Source: Klebsiella planticola ATCC 33531
GTDB taxonomy: Bacteria > Pseudomonadota > Gammaproteobacteria > Enterobacterales > Enterobacteriaceae
Direction: 5' to 3'
DNA length: 64,000 nucleotides
NCBI RefSeq assembly: GCF_000735435.1
Contig: NZ_JMPP01000033.1
Span: 113,024 to 177,023, forward strand
Positions 27,009-38,586 of the stretch are shown piece after piece. The translations under genes were made by a program, and so were the position numbers. The notes under the pieces are model-generated. The model worked only from the letters and a program-made list of their open reading frames with translations, was not told the origin of the DNA and did not search any database. How positions within the stretch are numbered: position 1 is the stretch's first letter; every line of letters begins with the position of its first letter.

Positions 27009-27853
27009 TGACCCTGTTTTTACTGCCGGCGCTACTGATGTTGGCCGGGGCGCTGGCGCTGCTGTATTTTCCGTGGCAGGGGGAGACGGCGGCGGATCGC
27101 GATAGCCTGAACCGGACGCTGTACCAGACGCGGCTCGACGAGCTGGCGCAGGAGGACAACGTTGTCGACCGGGAAGCGATGGTGGTTGAACTGCAGCGTA
27201 CGCTGCTGGCCGATATTCCCGACGCCTCGCCGGCTAAAGTTCGCCCGCTCGGCCGTTGGGTGCTGCTGCCCGGCGCCGTGGCGCTGGTACTGTTGAGCTG
27301 CGGGATCTTCCTGAAAACCAGCGATATTGGTCAGGTGTTGCTCTGGCAACAGGCGGAACGTCAAACTCCCGCGCTGCTCCGCCAGCTGCAAGACCCAACG
27401 GCGGCGCCGCTGCGGATGGATCAACTGGCTCAGCTCAGGCTCGGGCTGCGCAGCCAGTTACAGGATCAACCTGACTATCTTGCCGGCTGGCAGCTGCTGG
27501 GGCGCATTGCCCTGCTGCTCAACGACGGCGAGACGGCGATCGGCGCCTTTGCCCGCGCCCATCAGCTGGCGGCGCACGATCCGGTGGCCACATTCGATTA
27601 CGCCAGCGTGCTGGTGCGGGCCGGCGATAGCGGCCAGCTGCGGATGGCAGAACTTCTGCTGCGCGAACTGCATCAGCGGCAGCCGCAGAATCTGCCGGTG
27701 CTGGAACTGCTGGCGCTGAGCGCGCTGCGCAGCGAAAATTACCCGCAGGCGGTCGCGGCATTGCAACAGCTGCTGGAAATATTGCCGGCGAACGATGCGC
27801 GACGTCAGGCTATTGAACGCCAGCTGGCGCAGGCGCAGGCGAGCGCGCGCTAA
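27008..27853 (+). CDS. ccmI: Cytochrome c maturation TPR protein CcmI
   Basis: From the ATG at 27008 (TGATG overlap with the ccmH stop) the protein is 281 residues. Two N-terminal helices (about 1-20 and 80-100) flank a cytoplasmic loop, and the rest is TPR-like and periplasmic. CcmI binds the C-terminus of apocytochrome c and presents it to CcmF/H. It ends the gene run that begins with the gluconate dehydrogenase. Confidence 0.9.
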   Translation: MTLFLLPALLMLAGALALLYFPWQGETAADRDSLNRTLYQTRLDELAQEDNVVDREAMVVELQRTLLADIPDASPAKVRPLGRWVLLPGAVALVLLSCGIFLKTSDIGQVLLWQQAERQTPALLRQLQDPTAAPLRMDQLAQLRLGLRSQLQDQPDYLAGWQLLGRIALLLNDGETAIGAFARAHQLAAHDPVATFDYASVLVRAGDSGQLRMAELLLRELHQRQPQNLPVLELLALSALRSENYPQAVAALQQLLEILPANDARRQAIERQLAQAQASAR

Positions 27854-27926
27854 TCGGCCGGGATAACCCTTACCCGCCGGGCTGCGGGGCGCGCGTTTAG
27901 CGCCCGAGTGAGCGTGACCGGCAGAT

Positions 27927-27955
27927 AAAAAAAGCCCCGGCCTCGCGGCAGGGGC
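27927..27955 (-). terminator. Rho-independent terminator of the bud operon
   Basis: On the minus strand GCCCC-T-GCC, loop GCGA, GGC-C-GGGGC is followed by seven Ts (A run at 27927-27933 on the plus strand). It lies 24 nt after the budC stop. Confidence 0.8.
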
Positions 27956-27979
27956 AAACCATGTCAGAGCATCATGGAA

Positions 27980-30453
<2,474 letters not shown>

Positions 30454-30463
30454 ATGAAGCTCC

Positions 30464-31243
30464 TTAATTTTCTACCGCGCGAATGGCGGCGTCGAGATTG
30501 TCAGGATGCAAATCGGCCTGCAGGAAAGCGCTGTCGGCCGGGAGGTCAATCAGCAGCTTGTGGATTTCGCCGAAAGTCAGCACGCCGCTATCGAGCTGGT
30601 AATCCAGCAGATGGCCGCCGCCCTGACGATCGTCGGTGATGAAATGTTCGTGATACCCGGCAACGTTAATTCCCTGCATATGCTGCGGGGTGCGAAAACC
30701 GACCAGTATCCCTTTACGCTGGTTGAAGCGGAACACCGGCTGGTCGTCCAGAACATCGGTCATCGCCCGGTAGGGGGGAGTCTGCCGGGGGACGGTCCGG
30801 GTATGGGCGTGACGAAAGTGGCCGTCGATATGCAGGGCGCAGAACAGATTGTCGGAGGGGATCTGCCGGTCGATGATCTCATGCAACTGCTGGCGGTTTA
30901 CCGGATGGTCGAAGCTGACGCGGTGCTGCGGCCGAAACCAGGTCATCACCGCGAACGGCGTCTTTTGTTCCCCGCGGGCTTTGCGTGCGCTGCCGTCGGC
31001 GCGCAGCTGGTAGACCTCGCTGCTGAAGGCGATCAGCTCGCCGTCGAGTTCGTTAAAGGTTCCGAGACCGAAGTCGCCGTGGGTAAGCAGATCGGCGATG
31101 GTGGTATTGCCCTCATAGACGCCGCTCAGGAGCGCGCTCATCAAAGAGGTCTGATAGAGCACGTTATCAGGCTGCTGGGCGGAAAACCCGCGTACGGTTT
31201 CACACAGGCTTTGCTGGCAGGTACATGCAGAAGAATGGGTCAT
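30464..31243 (-). CDS. budA: Alpha-acetolactate decarboxylase BudA
   Basis: A 259-residue protein that matches Klebsiella BudA in length and sequence pattern. Zinc-ligand histidines lie in [10 protein letters not shown] and one in GYHEHF. It decarboxylates 2-acetolactate to acetoin. It is first in the operon, with GAGGA 7 nt upstream of the ATG, and is divergent from budR across a 106-nt gap that must hold both promoters. Confidence 0.96.
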   Translation of the reverse strand: MTHSSACTCQQSLCETVRGFSAQQPDNVLYQTSLMSALLSGVYEGNTTIADLLTHGDFGLGTFNELDGELIAFSSEVYQLRADGSARKARGEQKTPFAVMTWFRPQHRVSFDHPVNRQQLHEIIDRQIPSDNLFCALHIDGHFRHAHTRTVPRQTPPYRAMTDVLDDQPVFRFNQRKGILVGFRTPQHMQGINVAGYHEHFITDDRQGGGHLLDYQLDSGVLTFGEIHKLLIDLPADSAFLQADLHPDNLDAAIRAVEN

Positions 31244-31349
31244 CAGAGACGTCCTCGCTCAACAAATATAAGAAAGATTAAATAATTGTTGACCCGATTC
31301 AGCTCTCAGTTCCAATATAGAAAGCATGCTGGTTTGAGACGTTTTTGAT

Positions 31350-32222
31350 ATGGAACTTCGTTATCTACGCTATTTTGTCGCCGTGGCTGAGGCGCGAAAT
31401 TTCACCCGCGCCGCCAGGGATCTTGGTATTTCTCAGCCGCCATTAAGTCAGCAAATTCAGCGGCTTGAGAGAGAAATTGGCACGCCGCTGCTGCGCCGTC
31501 TGACGCGGGGAATTGAGCTGACGGAAGCGGGAGAATCGTTTTATGAAGATGCCTGCCAGATCCTCGCTCTTAGCGACGCGGCGCTGGAAAAGACCAAAGG
31601 TATCGCCCGCGGGATGAACGGTAGGCTGGCGTTAGGCATCACCAGTTCTAATGCTTTTCATCCGCAGATTTTCGCGCTGCTGCGCCAGTTTCAGCTCCGC
31701 TATCCGGCGGTCACCCTGCGTCAGGTCGAGGGCAACATGGCGGCGCTGATGAGCGCGCTGGGGGAAGGGGAGCTGGATATCGCCTTTGTGCGCCTGCCGT
31801 GCGAAAGCAGCAAAGCGTTTAACCTGCGCATTATCGATGTGGAGCCGATGGTTATCGCCCTGCACCGTGACCACCCGCTTGCCGGTGAGGCCATGCTGCC
31901 GCTGGTGCAACTGCAGGAGACTGCGCCGATTCTGTTTCCGCGCGAGGTGGCCCCGGGGCTGTATGAGCAGGTCTTTAATAGCTGTTTGCGCGCGGGCATC
32001 GATATGCGTCAGGCGAGACAATCTTCGCAACTCTCCTCCTCCTTAAGCATGGTGGCTGCCGGATTCGGTTTTGCGCTGGTGCCGCAGTCGATGACCTGTA
32101 TCCACCATCCCGAGGTAATCTATCGCCCGCTGTCGGGGACGCCGGTGACGACCGATATTGCGATTGCGTGGCGGCGATTCGAACGATCGCGAACGGTAAA
32201 ACGTTTTCTGGAGATGTTTTAG
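31350..32222 (+). CDS. budR: LysR-family activator of the bud operon, BudR
   Basis: A 290-residue LysR protein with N-terminal helix-turn-helix (DLGISQPPLSQQIQRLERE) and an effector domain. Position next to and divergent from budA identifies it as BudR/AlsR, the acetate-responsive activator of acetoin and butanediol genes. BudR is also known to control its own gene. Confidence 0.93.
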   Translation: MELRYLRYFVAVAEARNFTRAARDLGISQPPLSQQIQRLEREIGTPLLRRLTRGIELTEAGESFYEDACQILALSDAALEKTKGIARGMNGRLALGITSSNAFHPQIFALLRQFQLRYPAVTLRQVEGNMAALMSALGEGELDIAFVRLPCESSKAFNLRIIDVEPMVIALHRDHPLAGEAMLPLVQLQETAPILFPREVAPGLYEQVFNSCLRAGIDMRQARQSSQLSSSLSMVAAGFGFALVPQSMTCIHHPEVIYRPLSGTPVTTDIAIAWRRFERSRTVKRFLEMF

Positions 32223-32224
32223 CC

Positions 32225-32245
32225 GCCCCGGTCTGCTATCGGGGC
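32225..32245. terminator. Hairpin between budR and the cspH-like gene
   Basis: GCCCCG (32225-32230) pairs with CGGGGC (32240-32245) across a 9-nt loop, between two convergent stop codons. It lacks a T tract on either strand. Confidence 0.4.
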
Positions 32246-32268
32246 CGTCATCAGTGGTCGGGCTGTGA

Positions 32269-32481
32269 CTATGAAAGGTAGACGTTTGCCGCCGTCGGAC
32301 CGCGCAGGCCGTTGACCCGGCGAAATTCAACGCGAATACCCGGGATTATGGTTGCTGATTCACCAGGGGATAATGCAGAAATATGGACCTGAACGTCTTT
32401 ACGACCATCGGAGGGAATTATAAGGCCTTTGCCGGTTTTATTATCAAACGCTTTGACAATGCCTGTCATTTTTTGGAACAA
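32269..32481 (-). CDS. cspH: CspH-like cold-shock domain protein (TTG start)
   Basis: The protein is 70 residues if read from the TTG at 32481, which has AAGGA at the right distance (6 nt). The ATG four codons later (32469) would be 18 nt from that site. Seventy residues is also the length of E. coli CspH, which shares the [14 protein letters not shown] and [19 protein letters not shown] segments. It is a diverged cold-shock fold: the RNP1 aromatic residues of CspA are replaced (KGLIIP), so RNA binding may be weak. It is divergent from the cspA-family gene across a 299-nt regulatory gap. Confidence 0.85.
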   Translation of the reverse strand: MFQKMTGIVKAFDNKTGKGLIIPSDGRKDVQVHISALSPGESATIIPGIRVEFRRVNGLRGPTAANVYLS

Positions 32482-32589
32482 ATAAAATCCTTGGGAAAAT
32501 AAGTACCGGCGCACTATACCTTAATCGAACAATAAAGCTATTGATTTAATTTCTTACCGGAGCAGGCTTCCGGACGGCTAAAATAAACC

Positions 32590-32618
32590 TTGCTAATAAA
32601 TATCCCCTGTGCCTTAAT
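32590..32618 (+). promoter_or_regulatory. Predicted promoter of the cspA-family gene
   Basis: TTGCTA (32590-32595) and CTTAAT (32613-32618) are 17 nt apart. This places transcription start near 32625, where the conserved cold-shock leader begins. Confidence 0.5.
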
Positions 32619-32625
32619 AGCCTGG

Positions 32626-32780
32626 TCGGTTTGTAAGACAGAAAGCAGTTCACTAAAGCAGTCCTCATTTCCAGGCGTTATCGCTGATACCTCCTTCCTT
32701 GAGTCCCTCCATTAAGTGTTAAGTTGATTCTGTAGCGCAAACCAGTTTGCCGATTAAGGGCTCATAAAAAGGAATATCGA
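32626..32780 (+). promoter_or_regulatory. Cold-shock 5' leader (cspA-type thermosensor)
   Basis: The roughly 155-nt untranslated leader resembles that of E. coli cspA in order and spacing: CGGTTTG, an ACAGA-type cold box (GTAAGACAGA), TAAAGCAGT, and GTTATCGCTGATACC. In cspA this leader refolds in the cold to expose the ribosome site. Here it ends in AAGGA before the ATG at 32781. Confidence 0.75.
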
Positions 32781-32996
32781 ATGTCGAATAAAATGACTGG
32801 TTTAGTCAAATGGTTTAACGCAGATAAAGGCTTCGGCTTCATTACGCCGGCCGATGGCAGCAAGGACATCTTCGTCCACTTTTCTGCCATTCAAAGCGAA
32901 GACTTCCGCACCCTGTTTGAAGGGCAGAAGGTCGAGTTTGTGGTCGGCAGCGGCGCGAAAGGCCCGGCGGCGACAAACGTTTCGATCGTAGGATAA
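32781..32996 (+). CDS. CspA-family cold-shock protein (CspB/CspG type)
   Basis: A 71-residue cold-shock domain with intact RNP1 (KGFGFI, 16-21) and RNP2 (VHF, 32-34). It binds single-stranded RNA and melts structure at low temperature. The cspH neighbour suggests it is cspG, but CspB, CspG and CspI are too alike to separate by eye. The long leader upstream supports cold induction, and a strong terminator follows. Confidence 0.93.
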   Translation: MSNKMTGLVKWFNADKGFGFITPADGSKDIFVHFSAIQSEDFRTLFEGQKVEFVVGSGAKGPAATNVSIVG

Positions 32997-33087
32997 GTAT
33001 GCTGAACGCTGGTGGGTCTGCGATAACGAAGACGGCGCAGCCTGAGTAGACAGATTTACCAGGGTAACAGACAGAATAGATTTATTT

Positions 33088-33117
33088 AAAACCCGCCATT
33101 GTGCGGGTTTTCTATTT
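33088..33117 (+). terminator. Rho-independent terminator after the cspA-family gene
   Basis: AAAACCCGC (33088-33096), loop CATTGT, GCGGGTTTT (33103-33111), then CTATTT. A perfect 9-bp stem with a U-rich tail, 92 nt after the stop codon. Confidence 0.85.
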
Positions 33118-33218
33118 GCCAAAAAAATAACAACCGATTGTGCCATTCATTCAAGATGATAAGAAAAATCTAATCAGTGTTGGATTTCGTGGAACAATCA
33201 GCGTCTGGCATCTAGAGA

Positions 33219-33389
33219 TTAAGCAGCATTTTTTGCTGTTGTCTGGAAGAGTTTGTGGCAGTAGGGGCAAATGAGCTGGGCGCCTTTTTGTACTCGGCTG
33301 AAGCTGTGTTCTGAATCCTGGGAGCAATTAGGGCAGGTGCATTTTACAAGATAATTACGGCGGCTTTTGGCATCTTTTCGATCTGACAT
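33219..33389 (-). CDS. Small zinc-ribbon protein, YmcF-like
   Basis: From the ATG at 33389 (AGGAAGGAAATCAT upstream) the protein has 56 residues. It has two CxxC pairs, CPNC and CPYC, about 20 residues apart, which should form a zinc ribbon, plus a basic N-terminus (KDAKSRRNYLVK). The pattern and position next to cspH/cspG recall the E. coli cold-shock small protein YmcF; I rely on memory for that resemblance. Function is not known, though cold induction and RNA or ribosome binding are plausible. Confidence 0.75.
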   Translation of the reverse strand: MSDRKDAKSRRNYLVKCTCPNCSQDSEHSFSRVQKGAQLICPYCHKLFQTTAKNAA

Positions 33390-33502
33390 ATGATTTCCTT
33401 CCTGATTTAATGGCCTGAAACCATACATCATTATTAAATAAATAGCCCGAACTCATTGTCTTTTGCCGAAAATAAACCGACGGCAGGGAAATATTTCGCC
33501 GG

Positions 33503-33546
33503 AAAAAATGAGGGCTGCTCAGAAGGAACGGGGGCCTCCTGAGCAG
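33503..33546 (-). terminator. Rho-independent terminator of the 3-hydroxybutyrate operon
   Basis: On the minus strand CTGCTCAG-G-AGG pairs with CCT-T-CTGAGCAG across a loop of about 8 nt, and TTTTTT follows (A run 33503-33508 on the plus strand). It lies 8 nt after the dehydrogenase stop. Confidence 0.75.
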
Positions 33547-33554
33547 GTTGTCGG

Positions 33555-34325
33555 TTATTGCGCGACCCAGCCGCCGTCCATGTTCCATGCCGCGCCGCGC
33601 ACCTGGGCTGCACCTTCACTACAGAGAAACAGCGCCAGTTCACCCAGCTGTTCCGGGGTGACAAACTCGCCGGAGGGCTGCTTTTCCGCCAGCAGCTGTT
33701 CGCGGGCCTGGTGCGGATCGCAACCTTCAGCGATGCGTTTATCGATCTGCTGCTGTACCAGCGGGGTTAATACCCAGCCAGGGCAAATCGCATTGCAGGT
33801 CACGCCGGTTCTGGCGGTCTCCAGCGCCAGCGTTTTGCTCAGGCCGATCACGCCGTGTTTGGCTGCGACGTAGGCTGACTTATCCTTCGAGGCCACCAGA
33901 CCGTGAACCGAGGCAATATTGATAATGCGCCCCCAGTTACGCGCCCGCATCCCGGGGAGCGCCAGACGACTGGTGTGAAAGACGCTGGAGAGATTGATGG
34001 CTATAATATCGTTCCACTTCTCTACGGCGAAATGCTCCACCGGGGCCACGTGCTGGATCCCGGCGTTATTAATCACAATATCTACGCCGCCAAATTCCGC
34101 TTCGGCGTAGGCCATCATCGCTTCAATCTGCTGCACATCGCGCAGGTCGGCATCGTGATAGCCCGGGGCTTTGCCGATCTGCGCCACTTCCGCGCGCGCC
34201 GATGCGCTGTCGCCAAAGCCGTTGAGGATCAGCTGCGCGCCGGATTTTGCCAGTACCTTCGCGATCCCTAAACCGATACCGCTTGTTGAGCCGGTGACCA
34301 GCGCCACCTTTCCGTTCAGATTCAT
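33555..34325 (-). CDS. bdhA: 3-hydroxybutyrate dehydrogenase
   Basis: From the ATG at 34325 (AAGGAAAACACC upstream) the protein is 256 residues. It is a short-chain dehydrogenase with TGSTSGIG near residue 9, NNAG, and the catalytic Ser with YVAAK. The segments HGLVASKDKSAYVAAKHG and CPGWVLTPLV are typical of D-3-hydroxybutyrate dehydrogenases. It oxidises D-3-hydroxybutyrate to acetoacetate with NAD. It is the last gene of a six-gene operon that continues to acetyl-CoA. Confidence 0.93.
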   Translation of the reverse strand: MNLNGKVALVTGSTSGIGLGIAKVLAKSGAQLILNGFGDSASARAEVAQIGKAPGYHDADLRDVQQIEAMMAYAEAEFGGVDIVINNAGIQHVAPVEHFAVEKWNDIIAINLSSVFHTSRLALPGMRARNWGRIINIASVHGLVASKDKSAYVAAKHGVIGLSKTLALETARTGVTCNAICPGWVLTPLVQQQIDKRIAEGCDPHQAREQLLAEKQPSGEFVTPEQLGELALFLCSEGAAQVRGAAWNMDGGWVAQ

Positions 34326-34363
34326 GGTGTTTTCCTTCGTGATGCCGGTTATATATTGTCGCA

Positions 34364-35755
34364 TCAGACAATGCCGGTTAAATAGAAGACGGCAATGACA
34401 AACAGAACCGCCAGACTTTTAATCAGGGTAATGGCAAAAATGCCGCCGTAGGCCTGACGATGGCTGAGGCCAGTGATCGCCAGCAGGGTAATGACCGCGC
34501 CATTATGCGGCAACGTATCCATGCCGCCGCTGGCCATCGAGGCTACGCGATGCAATACCTCCAGCGGAATATCGGCGGCGTGGGCGGCAGCGATAAAGGT
34601 CTCCGACATCGCCGCCAGGGCGATGCTCATCCCGCCCGATGCGGAGCCGGTAATGCCCGCCAGCACCGTCACGCTGATGGCTTCATTCAGCAGCGGGTTG
34701 GGAATGGCCGTCAGCGCCTTTGACAAAACCAGGAAACCGGGCAGCGCGGCAATGACGGCGCCAAAACCATATTCCGATGCCGTATTCATCGCCGCGAGAA
34801 TGGCGCCGCTAACGGCGGTGCGACTGCCTTCCGCCAGACGCCCGCGGATATTGCGAAAGCCGAAGATCAGCACCACGACAATGCCAGCCAGCAGCGCTGC
34901 TTCAACGGCCCAGATCGCGGTGATTTTACCCACTTCGGTGACGATAGGCTTCGCCAGTCCCGGCAAAACCAGCTCGTGAGTGGTACCGTACCATCGCGGG
35001 ATCCAGCGGGTAAACAGCAGGTTCAGGATCCCCACCAGCAGCAGCGGGGCAATGGCAATCAGCGGATGAGGAAGGTTGATGTTGTCCGGCGTGTCCGGTT
35101 CGTTTTGCAAATCCGTGCCGTAACCTTCTCCCGCGTGCTGGGCTTTACGGCGTTGACGTTCCAGCCATAGCAGACCAAAGGTGATGATAAACAGCGAACC
35201 GATCGTGCCAAGCCAGGGAGCCGCCCAGGCGTTGGTGCCAAAGAAACTGGTGGGAATAATGTTCTGGATCTGCGGCGTCCCGGGCAGGGCATCCATGGTG
35301 AATGAAAACGCGCCCAGCGCAACGGTGGCCGGAATCAGCCGTTTGGGGATAGCGCTCTGGCGGAACAGTTCGGCGGCAAAAGGGTAGACCGCAAAGGCCA
35401 CCACAAACAGCGAGACGCCGCCATAGGTTAACAGGGCGCAAACCAGCACGATAACCGGGATGGCGTGACGTCGGCCGAGGATCTGAATGGCGGCGGCGAC
35501 GATGGCGCGCGAGAAGCCCGCCAGCTCGATCAGCTTGCCGAACACCGCGCCCAGCAGAAACACCGGGAAGTAGAGCTTTACAAACCCGACCATTTTTTCC
35601 ATAAACAGACCGGTAAAGGTCGGTCCTACTGCGCCGGGGTCGGTGAGCAGCACTGCGCCGAGGGCGGCGATAGGGGCAAAGAGGATAACGCTATATCCTC
35701 GATAGGCCGCCAGCATCAGTAATGCCAGCGCGGCCAGGGCAATCAAAACACTCAT
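34364..35755 (-). CDS. GntP-family permease, probable 3-hydroxybutyrate importer
   Basis: A 463-residue membrane protein with about 12 helices from the ATG at 35755; a GTG one codon upstream is less likely. It belongs to the GntP/citrate-type symporter group (YGGVSLFVVAFAVYPFA, GSASGGMSIAL, ASGGMDTLPHNGAVI). Its place between two 3-hydroxybutyrate catabolic genes suggests it imports 3-hydroxybutyrate or acetoacetate with protons. Confidence 0.87.
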   Translation of the reverse strand: MSVLIALAALALLMLAAYRGYSVILFAPIAALGAVLLTDPGAVGPTFTGLFMEKMVGFVKLYFPVFLLGAVFGKLIELAGFSRAIVAAAIQILGRRHAIPVIVLVCALLTYGGVSLFVVAFAVYPFAAELFRQSAIPKRLIPATVALGAFSFTMDALPGTPQIQNIIPTSFFGTNAWAAPWLGTIGSLFIITFGLLWLERQRRKAQHAGEGYGTDLQNEPDTPDNINLPHPLIAIAPLLLVGILNLLFTRWIPRWYGTTHELVLPGLAKPIVTEVGKITAIWAVEAALLAGIVVVLIFGFRNIRGRLAEGSRTAVSGAILAAMNTASEYGFGAVIAALPGFLVLSKALTAIPNPLLNEAISVTVLAGITGSASGGMSIALAAMSETFIAAAHAADIPLEVLHRVASMASGGMDTLPHNGAVITLLAITGLSHRQAYGGIFAITLIKSLAVLFVIAVFYLTGIV

Positions 35756-35801
35756 CACGACACCTCACGCTCATTGTTATTGTTGGCTACAGTTCGAGAA
35801 G

Positions 35802-36725
35802 CTACGGTTTCAGGGCATAGCGCAGGAGGTGCTGCCGACGCGACTGGATACGGGCCATCCGCGCAGTATCCCAGCGATAAAATCCTTGCCCGCTGCGCGC
35901 GCCGGTCTCGCCCCTGGCGACTTTTTCCGCGACCAGTTCCATCATTTGCGCGTCGCCGGCCAGCTCTGGCAGCAGGTGCTGACAAATATCCAGCACCGTC
36001 GCCAGCCCGGTCATATCGGCCGCTTCCAGAGGACCGACCATCGCGTAGCGGCGGCCGAGGGAAGCGCGCATCACCCGATCGACCACTTCCGGCGAGGCGA
36101 TACCGCTGTGTACGATATGCAGCGCCTCGCGCAGCAGAGCGAACTGCAGGCGGTTGCCAACAAACCCCGGCGCCGCACGCTGAAGCACCACCGCTTCCAG
36201 CGCCGCGCGGGTGAAAAAGTCGCTCACCAGGGCGGGGAGCTCCGGGCGCGTGGCGCTGCCGGGCACCACCTCCACCAGCGGAATAAAGTGCGGCGGGTGC
36301 CAGAAGTGGGCGATTAGTAGTCGCTGCGGATGGCGCATGCCCGCCGCAAGGCTATCCGGCGGCAGGCCGCTGGTGTTGCTGGCAATGATCGCATCGTCGG
36401 CAATCAGCGTTTCCAGCTGCGCGTACAGCGCATGTTTGAGCGGCAGACGTTCAGGAATCGCCTCTATCAGCAGCGTAGATTCCGCCAGATCGCTGAGGCT
36501 GGTGGTCCCGGCTAAGCGCGCCAGAACCGCCTGCTGGTGGGCGGCATCAAATTGTCCGCTCTCCTGCAGTTCATGCAAAATAGCGGCGGCAACGGCAGGG
36601 ACTTCTGCCAGACGCGACGGGTCGGTATCGTACAGCCGTACCCGGTGGCCGTGGCGAGCAAAGTGGCAGGCGATACCGATACCCATCAGTCCGGCGCCGA
36701 GCACCGCCAGCGTTGGTTTATACAT
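35802..36725 (-). CDS. 3-hydroxyacyl-CoA dehydrogenase family protein
   Basis: A 307-residue two-domain enzyme: an NAD-binding Rossmann domain (GAGLMGIGIACHFARHG near residues 10-26) with SNTSG and AHFWHPPHFIPLVEVVPG, then a C-terminal dimerisation domain. The family includes 3-hydroxybutyryl-CoA dehydrogenase and the related L-gulonate/carnitine dehydrogenases. In this operon the first activity fits best. Note the HPPHFIP form of the usual NPP motif, which is commoner in the hydroxyacid branch, so substrate is uncertain. Confidence 0.82.
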   Translation of the reverse strand: MYKPTLAVLGAGLMGIGIACHFARHGHRVRLYDTDPSRLAEVPAVAAAILHELQESGQFDAAHQQAVLARLAGTTSLSDLAESTLLIEAIPERLPLKHALYAQLETLIADDAIIASNTSGLPPDSLAAGMRHPQRLLIAHFWHPPHFIPLVEVVPGSATRPELPALVSDFFTRAALEAVVLQRAAPGFVGNRLQFALLREALHIVHSGIASPEVVDRVMRASLGRRYAMVGPLEAADMTGLATVLDICQHLLPELAGDAQMMELVAEKVARGETGARSGQGFYRWDTARMARIQSRRQHLLRYALKP

Positions 36726-36736
36726 AGTGACTCCTG

Positions 36737-37918
36737 TTAACGTGCGATGGTCATGGCGATACCCTGTCCGCCGCCGACGCAGAGAGTGGCAAGCCCTTTA
36801 CTGGCGCTCCGGCGCTGCATTTCATGCAGCAGGGTGACGAGGATCCGGCAGCCGGAGGCGCCGATAGGGTGGCCGAGGGCAATGGCGCCGCCGTTGACGT
36901 TGACTTTGCTGCTCTCCCAGCCCAGAGACTGGCCAACGGCCAGCGCCTGAACGGCAAAAGCCTCGTTAGCCTCAATTAAATCCACCTCGTCGAGCCGCCA
37001 TCCGGCCCGTGCCAGCGCCATCTCGCAGGCGCTGACGGGGCCAATCCCCATGACCGCCGGATCGACGCCCGTCACGGCGCTGCTGACAATGCGTCCCAGT
37101 ACCGGCAGCCCCAGCTCCCGGGCTTTGTCGGCGCTCATCAGGAGTACCGCCGCCGCGCCGTCGTTGAGCGCAGAGGCGTTGCCGGCGGTGACGGTGCCGT
37201 TTTCCACGCGGAACGCAGGGCGCAGCTGCGCCAGCTGCTCTGGCGTGGTGGCCGGACGGGGCTGCTCGTCGCGGGTAATGGTCTGCGGCGGTTGCTTTCC
37301 CTGTCTGACGACCACCGGCACGATCTCTTGCTCAAAACGGCCCGCTTCGATCGCTGCCGCCGCTTTCTGTTGTGAATCGGCGGCAAAGGCGTCCTGCCGT
37401 TGGCGATCGATGGCATAGCGGTCGGCGAGATTCTCTGCCGTCACCCCCATGTGATAGTCGTTGAAGGCGTCCCACAGGCCGTCCTGAATCATACTGTCTT
37501 GCATGCTGCGATGGCCGACGCGCAGCCCGGCACGGGCGCCGTCAATCAGATAGGGGGCATTGCTCATGCTCTCCTGACCACCGGCGATGACCACCTGGGC
37601 GTCGCCGCTGCGGATCGCCTGCACCGCTTGCTGTACGGCTTTCAGCCCGGAACCGCACACCAGATTCACCGTCACTGCCGGACAGCTGACCGGCAGACCG
37701 GCGCGCAAGGCCGTCTGACGCGCCGGATTCTGCCCGCAGCCGGCGGTTAAAACCTGGCCGAAAATCAGCTCGTCGACTGCCGTTGCCGGCAGCGAGCAGC
37801 GGGCCAGCAGACTGCGCACGACCCCGGCGCCGAGGTCAACGGCGGAAAGCGTGGAAAATACGCCGCGAAAGCTGCCGATGGGCGTTCTGACCGCACCAAC
37901 AATCACCACTTCTTGCAT
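36737..37918 (-). CDS. atoB: Acetyl-CoA C-acetyltransferase (thiolase)
   Basis: A 393-residue thiolase of standard length. The nucleophilic Cys lies in [10 protein letters not shown] near residue 89. The other active-site elements are [17 protein letters not shown] (catalytic His) and CVGGGQG (second Cys) near the C-terminus. It cleaves acetoacetyl-CoA to two acetyl-CoA. It follows the CoA-transferase genes in the operon. Confidence 0.93.
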   Translation of the reverse strand: MQEVVIVGAVRTPIGSFRGVFSTLSAVDLGAGVVRSLLARCSLPATAVDELIFGQVLTAGCGQNPARQTALRAGLPVSCPAVTVNLVCGSGLKAVQQAVQAIRSGDAQVVIAGGQESMSNAPYLIDGARAGLRVGHRSMQDSMIQDGLWDAFNDYHMGVTAENLADRYAIDRQRQDAFAADSQQKAAAAIEAGRFEQEIVPVVVRQGKQPPQTITRDEQPRPATTPEQLAQLRPAFRVENGTVTAGNASALNDGAAAVLLMSADKARELGLPVLGRIVSSAVTGVDPAVMGIGPVSACEMALARAGWRLDEVDLIEANEAFAVQALAVGQSLGWESSKVNVNGGAIALGHPIGASGCRILVTLLHEMQRRSASKGLATLCVGGGQGIAMTIAR

Positions 37919-37927
37919 GTTGCCTCC

Positions 37928-38584
37928 TCAGTTGAACCGCATTTCACAGACGTCGTCCGGGACAATCAGGCGTCCGGCGGTTTTACGCATAATTTCGTCG
38001 GGGGTGACGCCCGGCGCGTATTCGCGCAGGACGAAAGCCCCGTCGCGTATCTCCAGCAGGGCGAGGTCGGTTAGCACCCGCTGGATACAGCCGACGCCGG
38101 TCAGCGGTAAGGTACAGCGCGGCAGGAGTTTGGATTCGCCGTTTTTCGCAGCGTGGGTCATTACCACGATGATGTTTTGCGCCCCGGCCACCAGATCCAT
38201 GGCTCCGCCCATGCCTTTCACCATTTTCCCCGGGATCATCCACGAGGCGATATTGCCCTCAACGTCAACTTCAAAGGCGCCGAGAACGGTCAGATCGACA
38301 TGGCCGCCGCGAATCATGGCGAAGGACTGGGCGGAATCGAAAATCGCCGCGCCGGTCCGGGCGGTGACCGTCTGTTTCCCGGCGTTGATCATGTCGGCAT
38401 CGAGCTCCGACTCGTGCGGAAAACCGCCCATGCCGAGCAGGCCGTTTTCGGATTGCAGCATGACGTCAATGCCTGCCGGGATGTAGTTGGCGACCAGCGT
38501 CGGGATGCCAATACCGAGATTGACGTAGTCGCCATCGCGCAGCTCCCGGGCGACGCGGATGGCCATTTGTTCACGAGTCAGCAT
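37928..38584 (-). CDS. atoA: Acetoacetate CoA-transferase subunit B
   Basis: A 218-residue family I CoA-transferase beta subunit. The catalytic glutamate lies in QSENGLLGMG near residue 52, and GGHVDLTVLGAFEVD is conserved. With subunit A it moves CoA from succinyl-CoA or acetyl-CoA to acetoacetate. It starts 2 nt after the subunit A stop. Whether the donor is acetyl-CoA (AtoDA) or succinyl-CoA (ScoAB) cannot be told. Confidence 0.92.
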   Translation of the reverse strand: MLTREQMAIRVARELRDGDYVNLGIGIPTLVANYIPAGIDVMLQSENGLLGMGGFPHESELDADMINAGKQTVTARTGAAIFDSAQSFAMIRGGHVDLTVLGAFEVDVEGNIASWMIPGKMVKGMGGAMDLVAGAQNIIVVMTHAAKNGESKLLPRCTLPLTGVGCIQRVLTDLALLEIRDGAFVLREYAPGVTPDEIMRKTAGRLIVPDDVCEMRFN

Positions 38585-38586
38585 AA

